A stretch of DNA of 64,000 nt from Streptomyces sp. CB02058 (GCF_001905505.1 NZ_LIPG01000002.1:1-64000); one strand, 5' to 3'. Positions 54,301 through 62,548 are shown, numbered from the stretch's first letter. The notes: a model not told the origin generated them from the letters alone. Numbers and translations are program-made.

Positions 54301-54702
54301 GTCGTCGAGCGGGACGTCGGCCTCGGCGGAACGGCCGATCCGGATCTGCCCGCCGTGCAGCAGATGGACCCCTCCGGCGTCCGGTCCGGCGATCACGTGC
54401 AGCCTGGCCGGAACCGCGTCGTCCACGGCCTCGCCCTCGCCGGGCACCTGGAGGGAGAGCACCGCGCCGTCCACCAGCGGCGGCTCGCCGAGGGCACAGC
54501 GCTGCGGGTCCAGCCGGTCCCGTCCGGCGTGGAGCACGGTGGCGCCGCCGCCCAGGGAGCCCTCGGGGCCCGCGACCGCCGTGGCCAGGCCGGAGGCGAC
54601 GGCCGCGAGAGCGGTCCCCGCAGGGGCGGTGACGAGCACGTCGCAGGCGCGCGCCGGGGTCTGGCCGCTGCGCGGCGCGAGGACGGTCAGCCGGATCTGC
54701 AT
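51364..54702 (-). CDS. FHA domain protein with FtsK/SpoIIIE-like ATPase
   Basis: A protein of about 1112 residues. The FHA domain lies near 100-190, with IRIGRSAEADVPLDDPDVSR, RLHCAVTV and DLGSTNGTSLDG, the residues that read phospho-Thr. A low-complexity linker of about 130 residues follows, then ATPase-like modules of FtsK/SpoIIIE type. The last module has Walker A GPPGSGRT (794-801) and Walker B RLVVLADDFDAL (about 938-949). The middle modules look degenerate, as in EccC-type proteins. No ESX partners are nearby. It is divergent from pkaA and pkaB, so it is a plausible phospho-target of these kinases. ATG 54702 starts the conserved sequence; a GTG at 54774 is also in frame. Confidence 0.86.
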   Translation of the reverse strand: MQIRLTVLAPRSGQTPARACDVLVTAPAGTALAAVASGLATAVAGPEGSLGGGATVLHAGRDRLDPQRCALGEPPLVDGAVLSLQVPGEGEAVDDAVPARLHVIAGPDAGGVHLLHGGQIRIGRSAEADVPLDDPDVSRLHCAVTVSEDGRVSVADLGSTNGTSLDGTEVRDRPVRLVPGALLRLGESTLRLTPGTRTPTLTTTPDGEGHLRVARAEAGGGRAPDDGGHADTGGEGHGHAYSPAPPDHGTHDPYEDGPAGHDAHRDADLPQVTHGRGFDAARGEAPRRGGIGAWARRLTGGKGEPAPGTAVGTAPSTGPGPATHAPSEPLRSPSAPAGTWPDPATVLLTALGPGPRLWERGPAHPEALVVRLGTTERADLPAVPVTVGLREAGSLGLAGPRARLSGLARSTVAQLAALHSPFDLEIVLISTDRARGPEERRREWSWLGWLPHLRPMHGQDCRLLLAYDREQAGARAAELVRRLEEGPLGPGWASADRNTVAEAARHHTGPYTVVIVDGDPGSAALRETTAALAGAGAAAGIHLICLAETPAASPTSPVTATYDSACRASIAFRECGAVAMLSGDVATALRVLRTAGGRAAGHGTVASVDAVSAAWAERFGRALAPLRDEGAAALPGRSMAAALPPSARLLDELGLARATPASLMARWASTAEDQPGATVRAVPQPGADLNTTSSGRTLSTGPRVGAQRESPDSERTPFLGTGPTSSGSGRSVYPPAAAGGSPRIGAQRRDSGAPAPSAPSTGYAGRPVVVLGAGPRGPLSVDLADEGPHLLIEGPPGSGRTELLRAVAASLASAARPDRLGILLIDGAGGEHGERGEGLGPCLELPHVFTRLVASDPVRMREFAQALGGELKRRAELLGGLDFAEWHARYEESQTLGGRRAPGAAEQRGDIESPASGTLRLRPAAARPVDPGPSPLPRLVVLADDFDALVAPALGSPGRPSAGSVVRVLEAVARDGGRLGVHLVAASGRPDRTEDTELARGAGLRIVLDPPVVPPSPDEAAPGRGRLGHPDGRVTPFQGGRVTGRIPRTATLRPTVVPLEWERMGDPPTRRPVRELGNGPTDLALLASALERAARSVNAERLPPLVPYPLPS

Positions 54703-55123
54703 CGCCGTCAGCGGTCCCTTCTGCGCGGGGTGCCCGGCAGGGGGAGATGCCCTGTGATTCCCCCCACCCGGCACGGACGCGTCGTCCGGTACAGGTCGTC
54801 ACGGAGGGTGAGGCTCCCGACCCCACAGTTCCGTGCTGGAGGCATCCTCGCACCTGCCACTGACAACACGCCCGGGGGTGGCCGCTTAGTGATCATGAAT
54901 GGCCGAGTGTGGGCGTAAAAGTGCCTGCTTGGTCCTGCCGGAAAGGTCCTGCACACTCGTTCGGCAACCATCTCTTTCGTGTAAGCGTCTTCCCCTGAAC
55001 ACAGCAGGAACACGACCGGAGTACGACCGGCCTGTGCCCCGTACGGCGGCACTAGAGTGGGCCGGAACATCCGGGCGGGCCCGGGGGACCGCGAAGCACA
55101 ACGATCAGCAGGGAGCGCGTGAC
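54703..55123. promoter_or_regulatory. divergent intergenic region of the FHA-ATPase and pkaA
   Basis: This 421-base gap has no convincing gene. Its middle (about 54885-55010) is clearly less GC-rich than the surroundings, as expected for promoters. Features seen are TAGAGT at 55053-55058 as a -10-like box for pkaA, and a doubled CGACCGG around 55014-55030 that could be a protein-binding site. No sigma factor or regulator can be assigned with confidence. Confidence 0.35.
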
Positions 55124-56740
55124 GTGCGGCCAGTCGGCAGCAAGTACCTGCTCGAGGAGCCGCTCGGACGCGGCGCCACGGGCACCGTCTGGCGAGCCCG
55201 CCAGCGGGAGACCGCGGGCGCCGAGGCGGCCGTCGCCGGGCAGCCCGGCGAGACCGTCGCGATCAAGGTGCTCAAGGAGGAGCTCGCCAACGACGCGGAT
55301 GTCGTGATGCGGTTCCTGCGCGAGCGCTCCGTGCTCCTGCGGCTCACCCACGCGAACATCGTGCGCACCAGGGACCTCGTCGTCGAGGGCGATCTGCTCG
55401 CCCTCGTGATGGACCTGATCGACGGTCCCGACCTGCATCGCTACCTCCGCGAGAACGGCCCGCTCACCCCGGTCGCCGCCTCGCTGCTGACCGCCCAGAT
55501 CGCGGACGCGCTCGCCGCGAGCCACGCCGACGGCGTCGTGCACCGCGACCTGAAGCCCGCCAACGTGCTCCTCGACGAGCGCGACGGCGGGATGCACCCG
55601 ATGCTCACCGACTTCGGCATCGCGCGCCTCGCGGACTCCCCGGGCCTCACCCGCACCCACGAGTTCGTGGGCACGCCCGCCTATGTGGCGCCCGAGTCCG
55701 CCGAGGGCCGGCCGCAGACCTCCGCCGTGGACATCTACGGCGCGGGCATCCTGCTGTACGAACTGGTCACGGGCCGCCCGCCGTTCGCCGGGGGTACCGC
55801 GCTGGAGGTCCTGCACCGGCACCTCAGCGAGGAGCCCCGCCGCCCCAGCACCGTCCCGGAACCGCTGTGGACGGTCATCGAGCGCTGCCTGCGCAAGGAC
55901 CCGGACCAGCGGCCCAGCGCCGTGAACCTCGCCCGCGCCCTGCGTACCGTCGGCGCGGGCATCGGGGTGCACGCCAACTCGGCGCAGATCGCCGCCGCCG
56001 AGGGCGTGGGCGCCCTGCTCGCCCCCGACCCGGCACCCGCCGCCGTCCCGGACACCCCGGGCGCGGCCGACCCGACGCAGGTCCTGCCGAGCAACGCGGG
56101 CTCGTACGACCCGGCGGCCCCGACCAGCGTGATGCGGCAGACTCCGGGCGGCGGGGCCGACCCGACCGCGATGATGCCGCCCGTGCCTCCGCGCCCCGAC
56201 GGCCCCCCGCGCCCCGACGAGCCGCACCCGTGGCAGTCCCAGCTCCGGGCGGCCAGGGACCGCAACGAGCAGACGCAGGTCCAGTACCTCGACCCGAGCC
56301 AGGACCCGCTGCGCCGCCGCCCTCAGCGCCAGCAGCCGCCGGCGGCCCAGCAGCAGCGCCCCCAGCCGCAGCGCGCGCAGCAGTACCAGCCGCAGCAGCA
56401 GCCCCAGCGCTACCAGCCGCAGCAGCGCCAGCCCCAGCAGCCGCAGCGTCAGCAGTACGCGCCCCCGCAGCAGCCCCCGCCGCAGCAGCCGGCCCCGCGC
56501 CAGCCCAGGCAGCGCAGCGCCAATCCGATGCGCATCCCGGGTCTCGGCTGCCTCAAGGGGTGCCTGTTCACGGTGGTGCTGCTGATCGTCGCGAGCTGGC
56601 TCATCTGGGAGCTGACGCCGCTCCAGGACTGGATCGCCCAGGGCAAGGGCTACTGGGAGGCGATCGGTGACGGCATCTCCGAGGTCACCGGCTGGTTCGA
56701 GAGCCTCGGCAGCAGTTCCAACGACCTGACCGGACAGTAA
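55124..56740 (+). CDS. pkaA: Ser/Thr protein kinase, PkaA-like
   Basis: A 538-residue membrane Ser/Thr kinase. The kinase domain spans about 8-270: GRGATGTV loop, Lys48 in VAIKVL, HRDLKPAN (140-147, catalytic Asp142), TDFG (162-165) and YVAPESAEGR. A Pro/Gln-rich linker of about 200 residues follows, then one membrane helix (about 479-495) and an extracytoplasmic tail of 43 residues. Length and position next to a second kinase and prfB match PkaA of S. coelicolor. The kinase probably phosphorylates partner proteins, and the divergent FHA protein is a candidate. GTG 55124 has a GGGAG site 8 bases upstream; the frame is open further upstream but not conserved in appearance. Confidence 0.9.
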   Translation: MRPVGSKYLLEEPLGRGATGTVWRARQRETAGAEAAVAGQPGETVAIKVLKEELANDADVVMRFLRERSVLLRLTHANIVRTRDLVVEGDLLALVMDLIDGPDLHRYLRENGPLTPVAASLLTAQIADALAASHADGVVHRDLKPANVLLDERDGGMHPMLTDFGIARLADSPGLTRTHEFVGTPAYVAPESAEGRPQTSAVDIYGAGILLYELVTGRPPFAGGTALEVLHRHLSEEPRRPSTVPEPLWTVIERCLRKDPDQRPSAVNLARALRTVGAGIGVHANSAQIAAAEGVGALLAPDPAPAAVPDTPGAADPTQVLPSNAGSYDPAAPTSVMRQTPGGGADPTAMMPPVPPRPDGPPRPDEPHPWQSQLRAARDRNEQTQVQYLDPSQDPLRRRPQRQQPPAAQQQRPQPQRAQQYQPQQQPQRYQPQQRQPQQPQRQQYAPPQQPPPQQPAPRQPRQRSANPMRIPGLGCLKGCLFTVVLLIVASWLIWELTPLQDWIAQGKGYWEAIGDGISEVTGWFESLGSSSNDLTGQ

Positions 56741-56765
56741 GAACACCAACTCTGTGTCTTTGTCG

Positions 56766-56796
56766 ACTTCTGCGGGCCCAATTCGCCCGCAGAAGT
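56766..56796 (+). other. hairpin between pkaA and pkaB
   Basis: ACTTCTGCGGGC (56766-56777) pairs perfectly with GCCCGCAGAAGT (56785-56796) around CCAATTC. It lies 26 bases after the pkaA stop and 90 bases before pkaB. It is not followed by a T-run, so it may be an attenuator or processing site, or an RNA-stability element. Confidence 0.6.
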
Positions 56797-56886
56797 GAAG
56801 GTTGGCGCCATCCAGGGCACGCAACGCCCCGTTCGCCGCGTAACTTTGTCGACCGGGGGTCAACGCCAGCCGCTGAGGGAGCAGTC

Positions 56887-58125
56887 TTGGCACGGAATAT
56901 CGGCAGCCGGTACACCGCCCACCAGATTCTGGGGCGCGGCAGCGCAGGCACGGTGTGGCTCGGCGAGGGGCCGGAGGGTCCCGTCGCCATCAAGCTGCTC
57001 CGCGAGGACCTCGCGTCCGACCAGGAGCTCGTGGGCCGCTTCGTACAGGAACGCACCGCGCTGCTCGGGCTCGGGCATCCGCACGTCGTCGCCGTGCGCG
57101 ACCTCGTGGTGGACGGCACCGACCTGGCGCTGGTGATGGACCTCGTGCGGGGCACCGATCTGCGCACCCGGCTCGACCGCGAGCGCCGTCTCGCGCCCGA
57201 GGCCGCCGCCGCGATCATCGCGGACGTCGCCGACGGCCTCGCCGCAGCGCACCGCGCCGGAGTGGTCCACCGTGACGTCAAGCCGGAGAACATCCTGCTC
57301 GACATGGAGGGCCCGCTCGGCCCCGGCGGTTCGCACCCCGCGCTGCTCACCGACTTCGGCGTCGCCAAGCTGATCGACACCCCGCGCCGCACCAAGGCCA
57401 CCAAGATCATCGGTACGCCGGACTACCTGGCCCCCGAGATCGTCGAGGGCCTCCCGCCGCGCGCCGCCGTGGACATCTACGCCCTCGCCACCGTGCTCTA
57501 CGAGCTCCTCGCCGGCTTCACACCCTTCGGCGGCGGCCACCCCGGCGCCGTACTGCGCCGGCACGTGACCGAGACGGTCGTCCCGCTGCCCGGCATCCCC
57601 GAGGAGCTCTGGCAGCTCCTGGTGCAGTGCCTGGCCAAGGCCCCGGCCTCCAGGCTGCGCGCCTCGGAGCTGGCCACCCGGCTGCGGGAGATCCTCCCGC
57701 TGCTGTCCGGGATACCCCCGCTCGACGTCGACGAGCCCGACGCCGAGGCCGAACCCCAGGCGTACGACGAGCAGCAGTACACCCCGGCCCCCGAGGAGCC
57801 CCGCCGCCGCGGCGCGGTCCCGCTGGTGCCGGGCTCCTCCCCGGACTCCAACCGGGACACCCACACGAGCATGCGCGTCCCGGCCCCCGACGAGCTGGCG
57901 GGCGGCCCCCTGGGCACCGCCCGCGCCCCGCGCGCCCCCGGCCGCCCCCGTCCGGGCTCGGCCAGGAACAAGGCCGCGGCCGTCCGCAAGCGCAGGATCA
58001 CCCTCGGTGCGGCGGCCGTCGCCCTGTGTGTGGCCATAGGGGTGGGCGGCTGGCTCGCCACGAGCGGTGACGACGCGGACCCGACCCCCGACGACACGCG
58101 GAATTCGGCGCCCGCGGCCCCCTGA
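56887..58125 (+). CDS. pkaB: Ser/Thr protein kinase, PkaB-like
   Basis: A 412-residue kinase with a TTG start preceded by GAGGGAGCAG. The domain spans about 9-265: GRGSAGTV loop, Lys36 in VAIKLL, HRDVKPEN (128-135, Asp130), TDFG (155-158) and GTPDYLAPEIVEGLPP. A linker of about 100 residues rich in Pro, Glu and Arg leads to a membrane helix (about 371-390) and a short acidic tail. Length agrees with PkaB of S. coelicolor, located next to PkaA there too. It lacks PASTA repeats, so it is not a PknB-type sensor. The spacing of 146 bases from pkaA, with a hairpin, allows separate control. Confidence 0.89.
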   Translation: MARNIGSRYTAHQILGRGSAGTVWLGEGPEGPVAIKLLREDLASDQELVGRFVQERTALLGLGHPHVVAVRDLVVDGTDLALVMDLVRGTDLRTRLDRERRLAPEAAAAIIADVADGLAAAHRAGVVHRDVKPENILLDMEGPLGPGGSHPALLTDFGVAKLIDTPRRTKATKIIGTPDYLAPEIVEGLPPRAAVDIYALATVLYELLAGFTPFGGGHPGAVLRRHVTETVVPLPGIPEELWQLLVQCLAKAPASRLRASELATRLREILPLLSGIPPLDVDEPDAEAEPQAYDEQQYTPAPEEPRRRGAVPLVPGSSPDSNRDTHTSMRVPAPDELAGGPLGTARAPRAPGRPRPGSARNKAAAVRKRRITLGAAAVALCVAIGVGGWLATSGDDADPTPDDTRNSAPAAP

Positions 58126-58194
58126 GGGCGGCCCGGGAGGCCCCCGGATCCGGGGGAGGGACAGGTTCACTCGTCCAGCCGTTACGCTGGACCC

Positions 58195-59301
58195 GTGGCA
58201 GTCGTCGATATTTCCGAAGAGCTGAAGTCCCTCTCCTCCACCATGGGGTCGATCGAGGCCGTCCTGGACCTGGATGCGCTGAGGGCCGACATCGCCGCGC
58301 TCGAGGAGCAGGCGGCGGCGCCGTCCCTCTGGGACGACCCGGAGGCGGCACAGAAGATCACCAGCAAGCTTTCGCACCTCCAGGCCGAGGTCCGCAAGGC
58401 CGAGGCCCTGCGCGGCCGTATCGACGATCTCGGAGTCCTCTTCGAGCTCGCCGAGGACGAGGGCGACGCCGACACGCTCGCCGAGGCCGAGGCGGAGCTC
58501 GAGTCGGTCCGCAAGGCGCTCGACGAGATGGAGGTCCGTACCCTCCTCTCCGGCGAGTACGACGCGCGTGAGGCCCTGGTCACCATCCGGGCCGAGGCGG
58601 GCGGCGTCGACGCGGCGGACTTCGCCGAGAAGCTCCAGCGCATGTACCTCCGCTGGGCCGAGCGGCACAACTACAAGACCGAGGTCTACGAGACGGCGTA
58701 CGCCGAAGAGGCCGGCATCAAGTCGACCACCTTCGCCGTCGAGGTGCCGTACGCCTACGGCACGCTCTCCGTCGAGCAGGGCACCCACCGGCTCGTCCGG
58801 ATCTCGCCCTTCGACAACCAGGGCCGCCGCCAGACGTCCTTCGCGGGTGTCGAGGTGCTGCCGGTCGTCGAGCAGACCGACCACGTCGAGATCGACGAGT
58901 CCGAGCTGCGCGTGGACGTCTACCGCTCCTCGGGCCCCGGCGGCCAGGGCGTCAACACCACGGACTCCGCGGTGCGCCTGACCCACCTGCCGACCGGCAT
59001 CGTCGTCTCCTGCCAGAACGAGCGCTCGCAGATCCAGAACAAGGCGTCCGCGATGAACGTCCTCCAGGCGAAGCTCCTCGAGCGCCGCCGCCAGGAGGAG
59101 CAGGCGAAGATGAACGCGCTCAAGGGCGACGGCGGCAACTCCTGGGGCAACCAGATGCGTTCGTACGTCCTGCACCCGTACCAGATGGTCAAGGACCTGC
59201 GTACGGAGTTCGAGATGGGCAACCCGGAAGCGGTGTTCAACGGCGAGATCGACGGCTTCGTCGAGGCCGGTATCCGCTGGCGCAAGCAGAGCGAGAAGTA
59301 G
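58195..59301 (+). CDS. prfB: peptide chain release factor 2
   Basis: A 368-residue release factor that recognises UGA and UAA. The stop-codon-reading SPF tripeptide is at 204-206 ([10 protein letters not shown]). The peptidyl-tRNA hydrolysis motif GGQ is at 249-251 in [16 protein letters not shown]. The reading frame is continuous from GTG 58195, so the programmed frameshift used in E. coli and many other bacteria to autoregulate RF2 is absent. The stop is followed by a strong hairpin terminator. Confidence 0.96.
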   Translation: MAVVDISEELKSLSSTMGSIEAVLDLDALRADIAALEEQAAAPSLWDDPEAAQKITSKLSHLQAEVRKAEALRGRIDDLGVLFELAEDEGDADTLAEAEAELESVRKALDEMEVRTLLSGEYDAREALVTIRAEAGGVDAADFAEKLQRMYLRWAERHNYKTEVYETAYAEEAGIKSTTFAVEVPYAYGTLSVEQGTHRLVRISPFDNQGRRQTSFAGVEVLPVVEQTDHVEIDESELRVDVYRSSGPGGQGVNTTDSAVRLTHLPTGIVVSCQNERSQIQNKASAMNVLQAKLLERRRQEEQAKMNALKGDGGNSWGNQMRSYVLHPYQMVKDLRTEFEMGNPEAVFNGEIDGFVEAGIRWRKQSEK

Positions 59302-59319
59302 CCGTACCCGTACGGCAGT

Positions 59320-59352
59320 CGGGGCCCGGGCAGGTTTCCTGCCCGGGCCCCG
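59320..59352 (+). terminator. prfB terminator
   Basis: CGGGGCCCGGGCAGG (59320-59334) pairs perfectly with CCTGCCCGGGCCCCG (59338-59352), loop TTT, 19 bases after the prfB stop. It lacks a T-run, which is common in this kind of genome. Confidence 0.82.
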
Positions 59353-59475
59353 GTGCGTTCCATCCGGCCCGTGGCCCGGGGCAGTTGGGGGGAAGATGTG
59401 CTGAATGAGTCACAGTCGTGATTCCGAATAGCCGTCAAGAACCCTCATATCGCCCTGTACACCCCCGGAACGGCC

Positions 59476-59504
59476 TTGACGTAGTCCTTAACTCTGGACA
59501 GGGT
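59476..59504 (+). promoter_or_regulatory. candidate promoter of the LAETG protein gene
   Basis: TTGACG (59476-59481), a 17-base spacer, then CAGGGT (59499-59504), which keeps the A and last T of the -10 consensus. The leader of about 150 bases contains a GGCCCTGC/GCAGGGCC hairpin (59574-59581 with 59596-59603). No other gene lies in the 357-base gap after prfB. Confidence 0.38.
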
Positions 59505-59658
59505 GCTAGGGCAGCACGCGTATGTCTGGGACAGGTGTGATCGGGGGCGGGCGGGATGACCACGGTACGGCGTGGCCCTGCAGAGCGTTGACCCCGCAGG
59601 GCCGTGGACCGCATAGGGCTGCTCCATCGACGAGATCAGCTACTGGGGGTAGCAACAG

Positions 59659-60312
59659 ATGACGAAGAAGACGCGGATCCGCGTCGCGCGCATAGCCGCC
59701 TGCGCGGTTATCGCCGCAGGTGCCTCGCTCACCGCGGCGGGCGCCGCCCAGGCCGCGGGCATCGGCCTCGGGCTGGGCCTCGACGGCGAGGACTCCACGC
59801 AGGTCAGCCTGACCGTGGGCAACGAGAACGAGGACCCGACCGAGGACCCGACGCCGACGGAGGACCCGAACAACCCGGGTACCCCGACGGAGGAGCCCAC
59901 GGAGGAGCCGACGGAGGAGCCCACCGAGGAGCCGACGGAGGAGCCCACCGAGGAGCCCACGGAGGAGCCGACGGAGGAGCCCACGGAGGAGCCGACGGAG
60001 GAGCCCACCGAGGAGCCGACGGAGCCGTCCAACCCGACGGACCCGACCGAGGCCCCGACCGACCCGTCGGACCCGGATGACGACGCCGGCACCTGCACCG
60101 TCGACCTCGACGGTGCCGCCTGCGCCGACAACACCGACACCGACAGTGTCGGCAACACGCCGGTCGAGCAGGGCAAGGGCAAGGACGAGCTCGCCGAGAC
60201 CGGTGCGGCCGAGACCACGTTCCTGCTGGTCGGCGCCGCGACGATGATCGCCGGTGGCATCGGCTTCCGCATCCTGCCGCGTCTGGCGGGCGGCGGTCGT
60301 ACGGCCGCCTGA
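59659..60312 (+). CDS. LAETG surface protein with TEEP repeats
   Basis: A 217-residue secreted protein. A signal peptide of about 33 residues ends at AQA. A short mature N-terminus is followed by 11 TEEP repeats (77-120) and a Pro/Thr/Asp-rich stretch. A segment with two Cys ([14 protein letters not shown]) precedes the sorting signal LAETG (178-182), a membrane segment ([19 protein letters not shown]) and a basic tail. The LAXTG form is recognised by class E sortases of Streptomyces, so it should be covalently linked to peptidoglycan. The repeat region is a stalk-like extension with no known partner. It stands alone between prfB and a converging small gene. The ATG has only a distant GGGGGT. 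Confidence 0.87.
   Translation: MTKKTRIRVARIAACAVIAAGASLTAAGAAQAAGIGLGLGLDGEDSTQVSLTVGNENEDPTEDPTPTEDPNNPGTPTEEPTEEPTEEPTEEPTEEPTEEPTEEPTEEPTEEPTEEPTEEPTEPSNPTDPTEAPTDPSDPDDDAGTCTVDLDGAACADNTDTDSVGNTPVEQGKGKDELAETGAAETTFLLVGAATMIAGGIGFRILPRLAGGGRTAA
59887..60018 (+). repeat. 11 tandem 12-bp units coding TEEP
   Basis: Eleven tandem ACSGAGGAGCCS units (132 bases) code for (Thr-Glu-Glu-Pro)11. Unit sequences differ only in third codon positions, such as ACG/ACC and CCC/CCG. Such arrays change copy number by slippage, so the count may vary between strains. Confidence 0.95.
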
Positions 60313-60333
60313 CGTCCGTACGCGCACGAGTAA

Positions 60334-60367
60334 GGGCCCGGGAGAGCCGTCACGGCCTCCCGGGCCC
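60334..60367. terminator. bidirectional terminator after the LAETG gene
   Basis: GGGCCCGGGAG (60334-60344) pairs with CTCCCGGGCCC (60357-60367). The loop contains an inner GCCG/CGGC stem. It sits between the LAETG gene and the converging small gene and can serve both. Confidence 0.8.
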
Positions 60368-60448
60368 CTTCGCGTACCGGAACCGCTCCTGCGGCCGTAC
60401 GGGCGCGTCTCAGCCCCGCCGGGCGGCGGCGGGGTCGGTGTCTCCCGC

Positions 60449-60640
60449 TCAGACGGCCTGGTGCGCCAGCAGCGCCAGGGCGGCCACCAGGATCACCATC
60501 AGGGCGATCAGCATCGCCGGATTCAGCCCCGCGAAGAGCCCCTGCTCCTGCATCCGCTCGCGGCTCGCACGGCAGACACGGCAGCGGCCCTCGCTCACGG
60601 GCGCCGCGCAGTTCGCGCACACCAGTCGGTCGTAGGTCAT
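60449..60640 (-). CDS. small zinc-ribbon membrane protein
   Basis: A 63-residue protein. The first part has a C-x2-C ... C-x2-C pair ([14 protein letters not shown]), which should bind one zinc ion. A C-terminal hydrophobic helix ([18 protein letters not shown]) spans the membrane. ATG 60640 has an excellent GGGAGGAGG ribosome site, which supports it as a real gene despite its size. It is divergent from ftsE across 258 bases and converges on the LAETG gene. Function unknown; it resembles short zinc-ribbon anchors seen in many actinomycetes. Confidence 0.75.
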   Translation of the reverse strand: MTYDRLVCANCAAPVSEGRCRVCRASRERMQEQGLFAGLNPAMLIALMVILVAALALLAHQAV

Positions 60641-60832
60641 GCGCAGTCCTCCTCCCGCGCGGCGGAGCCGCATTCACGTTCTCTCCGCACAACGCTCAGG
60701 GAAACGCAACCGTTCCCCCTACCACTGTGCCAGCTCGCGGCGATTTCGGCGCGGCCCGCCGTGCAAGGTCCGGCACGCCCCGTTTCGTTCCCTGCCGCTT
60801 TCCGTCACAAATCCCTCATTGCAGGACGCCGA

Positions 60833-60862
60833 CTGCACGCGTACACCCGCTTCGCGTATGGT
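60833..60862 (+). promoter_or_regulatory. possible ftsE promoter
   Basis: TATGGT at 60857-60862 fits TANNNT, with CTGCAC 18 bases upstream as a weak -35. It would give a leader of about 30 bases before the ftsE GTG. The rest of the 258-base gap shows no gene. Confidence 0.28.
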
Positions 60863-60898
60863 CACGCACACCTACCCCCGGCCGACCGTGGTGCATCC

Positions 60899-61588
60899 GT
60901 GATCCGATTCGACAACGTCTCCAAGACCTACCCGAAGCAGAGCCGTCCAGCTCTCCGGGACGTCTCACTCGACATCGAGAAGGGTGAGTTCGTCTTCCTG
61001 GTGGGCTCATCCGGCTCCGGCAAGTCCACCTTCATGCGGCTCATCCTCCGCGAGGAGCGCGCCAGCCAGGGCATGGTCCATGTGCTCGGCAAGGACCTCG
61101 CGCGGCTGTCCAACTGGAAGGTGCCGCAGATGCGCCGCCAGCTGGGAACGGTCTTCCAGGACTTCCGCCTTCTGCCCAACAAGACCGTCGCCGAGAACGT
61201 GGCCTTCGCGCAGGAGGTCATCGGCAAGCCGCGCGGCGAGATCCGCAAGGCCGTGCCGCAGGTGCTCGACCTCGTCGGTCTGGGGGGCAAGGAGGACCGG
61301 ATGCCCGGTGAGCTCTCCGGTGGTGAGCAGCAACGCGTCGCCATCGCGCGGGCGTTCGTCAACCGCCCCATGCTGCTGATCGCGGACGAGCCGACCGGCA
61401 ACCTCGACCCGCAGACCTCCGTGGGCATCATGAAGCTGCTGGACCGGATCAACCGGACCGGCACCACCGTGATCATGGCGACCCACGACCAGAACATCGT
61501 CGACCAGATGCGCAAGCGCGTCATCGAGCTCGAGCAGGGCCGTCTCGTGCGTGACCAGGCGCGTGGCGTCTACGGCTACCAGCACTGA
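60899..61588 (+). CDS. ftsE: cell division ATP-binding protein FtsE
   Basis: A 229-residue ABC ATPase that works with FtsX to control peptidoglycan hydrolases at the division or growth site. Walker A is GSSGSGKST at 36-44, the Q-loop is in [17 protein letters not shown], the signature is [15 protein letters not shown], Walker B is [12 protein letters not shown] and the switch His is in MATHDQ. GTG 60899 starts the family-typical [11 protein letters not shown]. It is followed 35 bases later by ftsX, the usual operon. The next gene, an S41 protease, is separated by a hairpin. Confidence 0.95.
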   Translation: MIRFDNVSKTYPKQSRPALRDVSLDIEKGEFVFLVGSSGSGKSTFMRLILREERASQGMVHVLGKDLARLSNWKVPQMRRQLGTVFQDFRLLPNKTVAENVAFAQEVIGKPRGEIRKAVPQVLDLVGLGGKEDRMPGELSGGEQQRVAIARAFVNRPMLLIADEPTGNLDPQTSVGIMKLLDRINRTGTTVIMATHDQNIVDQMRKRVIELEQGRLVRDQARGVYGYQH

Positions 61589-61623
61589 GCATCTGCACGA
61601 GCATCGAGTACTGAAAGGACGCC

Positions 61624-62544
61624 ATGCGCGCCCAGTTCGTCCTGTCGGAGATCGGCGTCGGTCTTCGTCGCAACCTCACGATGACCTTCGCGGTCGTGGT
61701 CTCCGTCGCCCTCTCGCTCGCCCTGTTCGGCGGTGCGCTGTTGATGCGCGAGCAGGTCAGCTCGATGAAGACCTACTGGTACGACAAGGTCAACGTCTCG
61801 ATCTTCCTCTGCAACAAGAACGACGCCAAGGACGTGCCCAAGTGCGCCAAGGGTGCCGTCACGGCGGAGCAGAAGAAGGAGATCAAGGCGGACCTCGAGA
61901 AGATGGAGGCCGTCGAGAAGCCGGTCCTCTTCGAGACGGTCGACCAGGCGTACAAGCACTACCAGGAGCAGTTCGGCGACTCGCCGATGGCCGGCAACAT
62001 CACGCCGGACCAGATGCAGGAGTCGTTCCGGGTCAAGCTGAAGGACCCGCAGAAGTACAAGGTGGTCGCGACGGCCTTCGCCGGCCGTGACGGGGTGCAG
62101 TCCGTCCAGGACCAGCGCAGCATCCTGGACAACCTCTTCGGGCTGATGAACGGCATGAACGTGGCCGCGATCTTCCTGATGGCGCTGATGCTGGTCATCG
62201 CGCTGATGCTCATCGTCAACACCGTCCGCGTCTCGGCGTTCAGCCGGAGACGGGAGACGGGCATCATGCGGCTGGTGGGGGCGTCGGGCTTCTACATCCA
62301 GATGCCGTTCATCATGGAGGCCGCCTTCGCCGGACTGATCGGCGGACTGCTCGCCTGCGTGATCCTGCTGGCCGCCCGGTACTTCCTGATCGACGGCGGT
62401 CTCGCGCTCCAGGAGAAGCTGAACCTCATCGACTTCATCGGCTGGGAAGCGGTGCTCACCAAGCTTCCCCTGGTCATCGCGATCGGGTTGCTGATGCCCG
62501 CCGTTGCCGCTCTCTTCGCGTTGCGCAAGTACCTCAAGGTGTGA
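61624..62544 (+). CDS. ftsX: cell division membrane protein FtsX
   Basis: A 306-residue membrane protein with four helices: TMTFAVVVSVALSLALFGGAL, an extracytoplasmic domain of about 120 residues with two Cys (LCNKNDAKDVPKCAKG), then AIFLMALMLVIALMLIV, FAGLIGGLLACVILLA and LPLVIAIGLLMPAVAALFA. The ERRRETGIMRLVGASGF-like loop (RRRETGIMRLVGASGFYIQ) is the FtsX signature. FtsEX passes ATP hydrolysis to a periplasmic cell-wall hydrolase in other bacteria. The two Cys could form a disulfide. GAAAGGA lies upstream of the ATG. A hairpin follows the stop. Confidence 0.95.
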   Translation: MRAQFVLSEIGVGLRRNLTMTFAVVVSVALSLALFGGALLMREQVSSMKTYWYDKVNVSIFLCNKNDAKDVPKCAKGAVTAEQKKEIKADLEKMEAVEKPVLFETVDQAYKHYQEQFGDSPMAGNITPDQMQESFRVKLKDPQKYKVVATAFAGRDGVQSVQDQRSILDNLFGLMNGMNVAAIFLMALMLVIALMLIVNTVRVSAFSRRRETGIMRLVGASGFYIQMPFIMEAAFAGLIGGLLACVILLAARYFLIDGGLALQEKLNLIDFIGWEAVLTKLPLVIAIGLLMPAVAALFALRKYLKV

Positions 62545-62548
62545 CGTG

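Noticed and set aside
51364..54702. Type VII (ESX) secretion locus
   Set aside because: The FtsK-like/EccC-like ATPase stands without WXG100, EccB, EccD, EccE or mycosin genes, and it carries an FHA domain instead.
58195..58300. Programmed frameshift at the start of prfB
   Set aside because: The reading frame is continuous from the start codon, with no in-frame UGA near codon 26.
59887..60018. Regular repeats that might suggest a CRISPR array
   Set aside because: The units are 12 bases with no spacers and code for TEEP in frame inside a surface protein.
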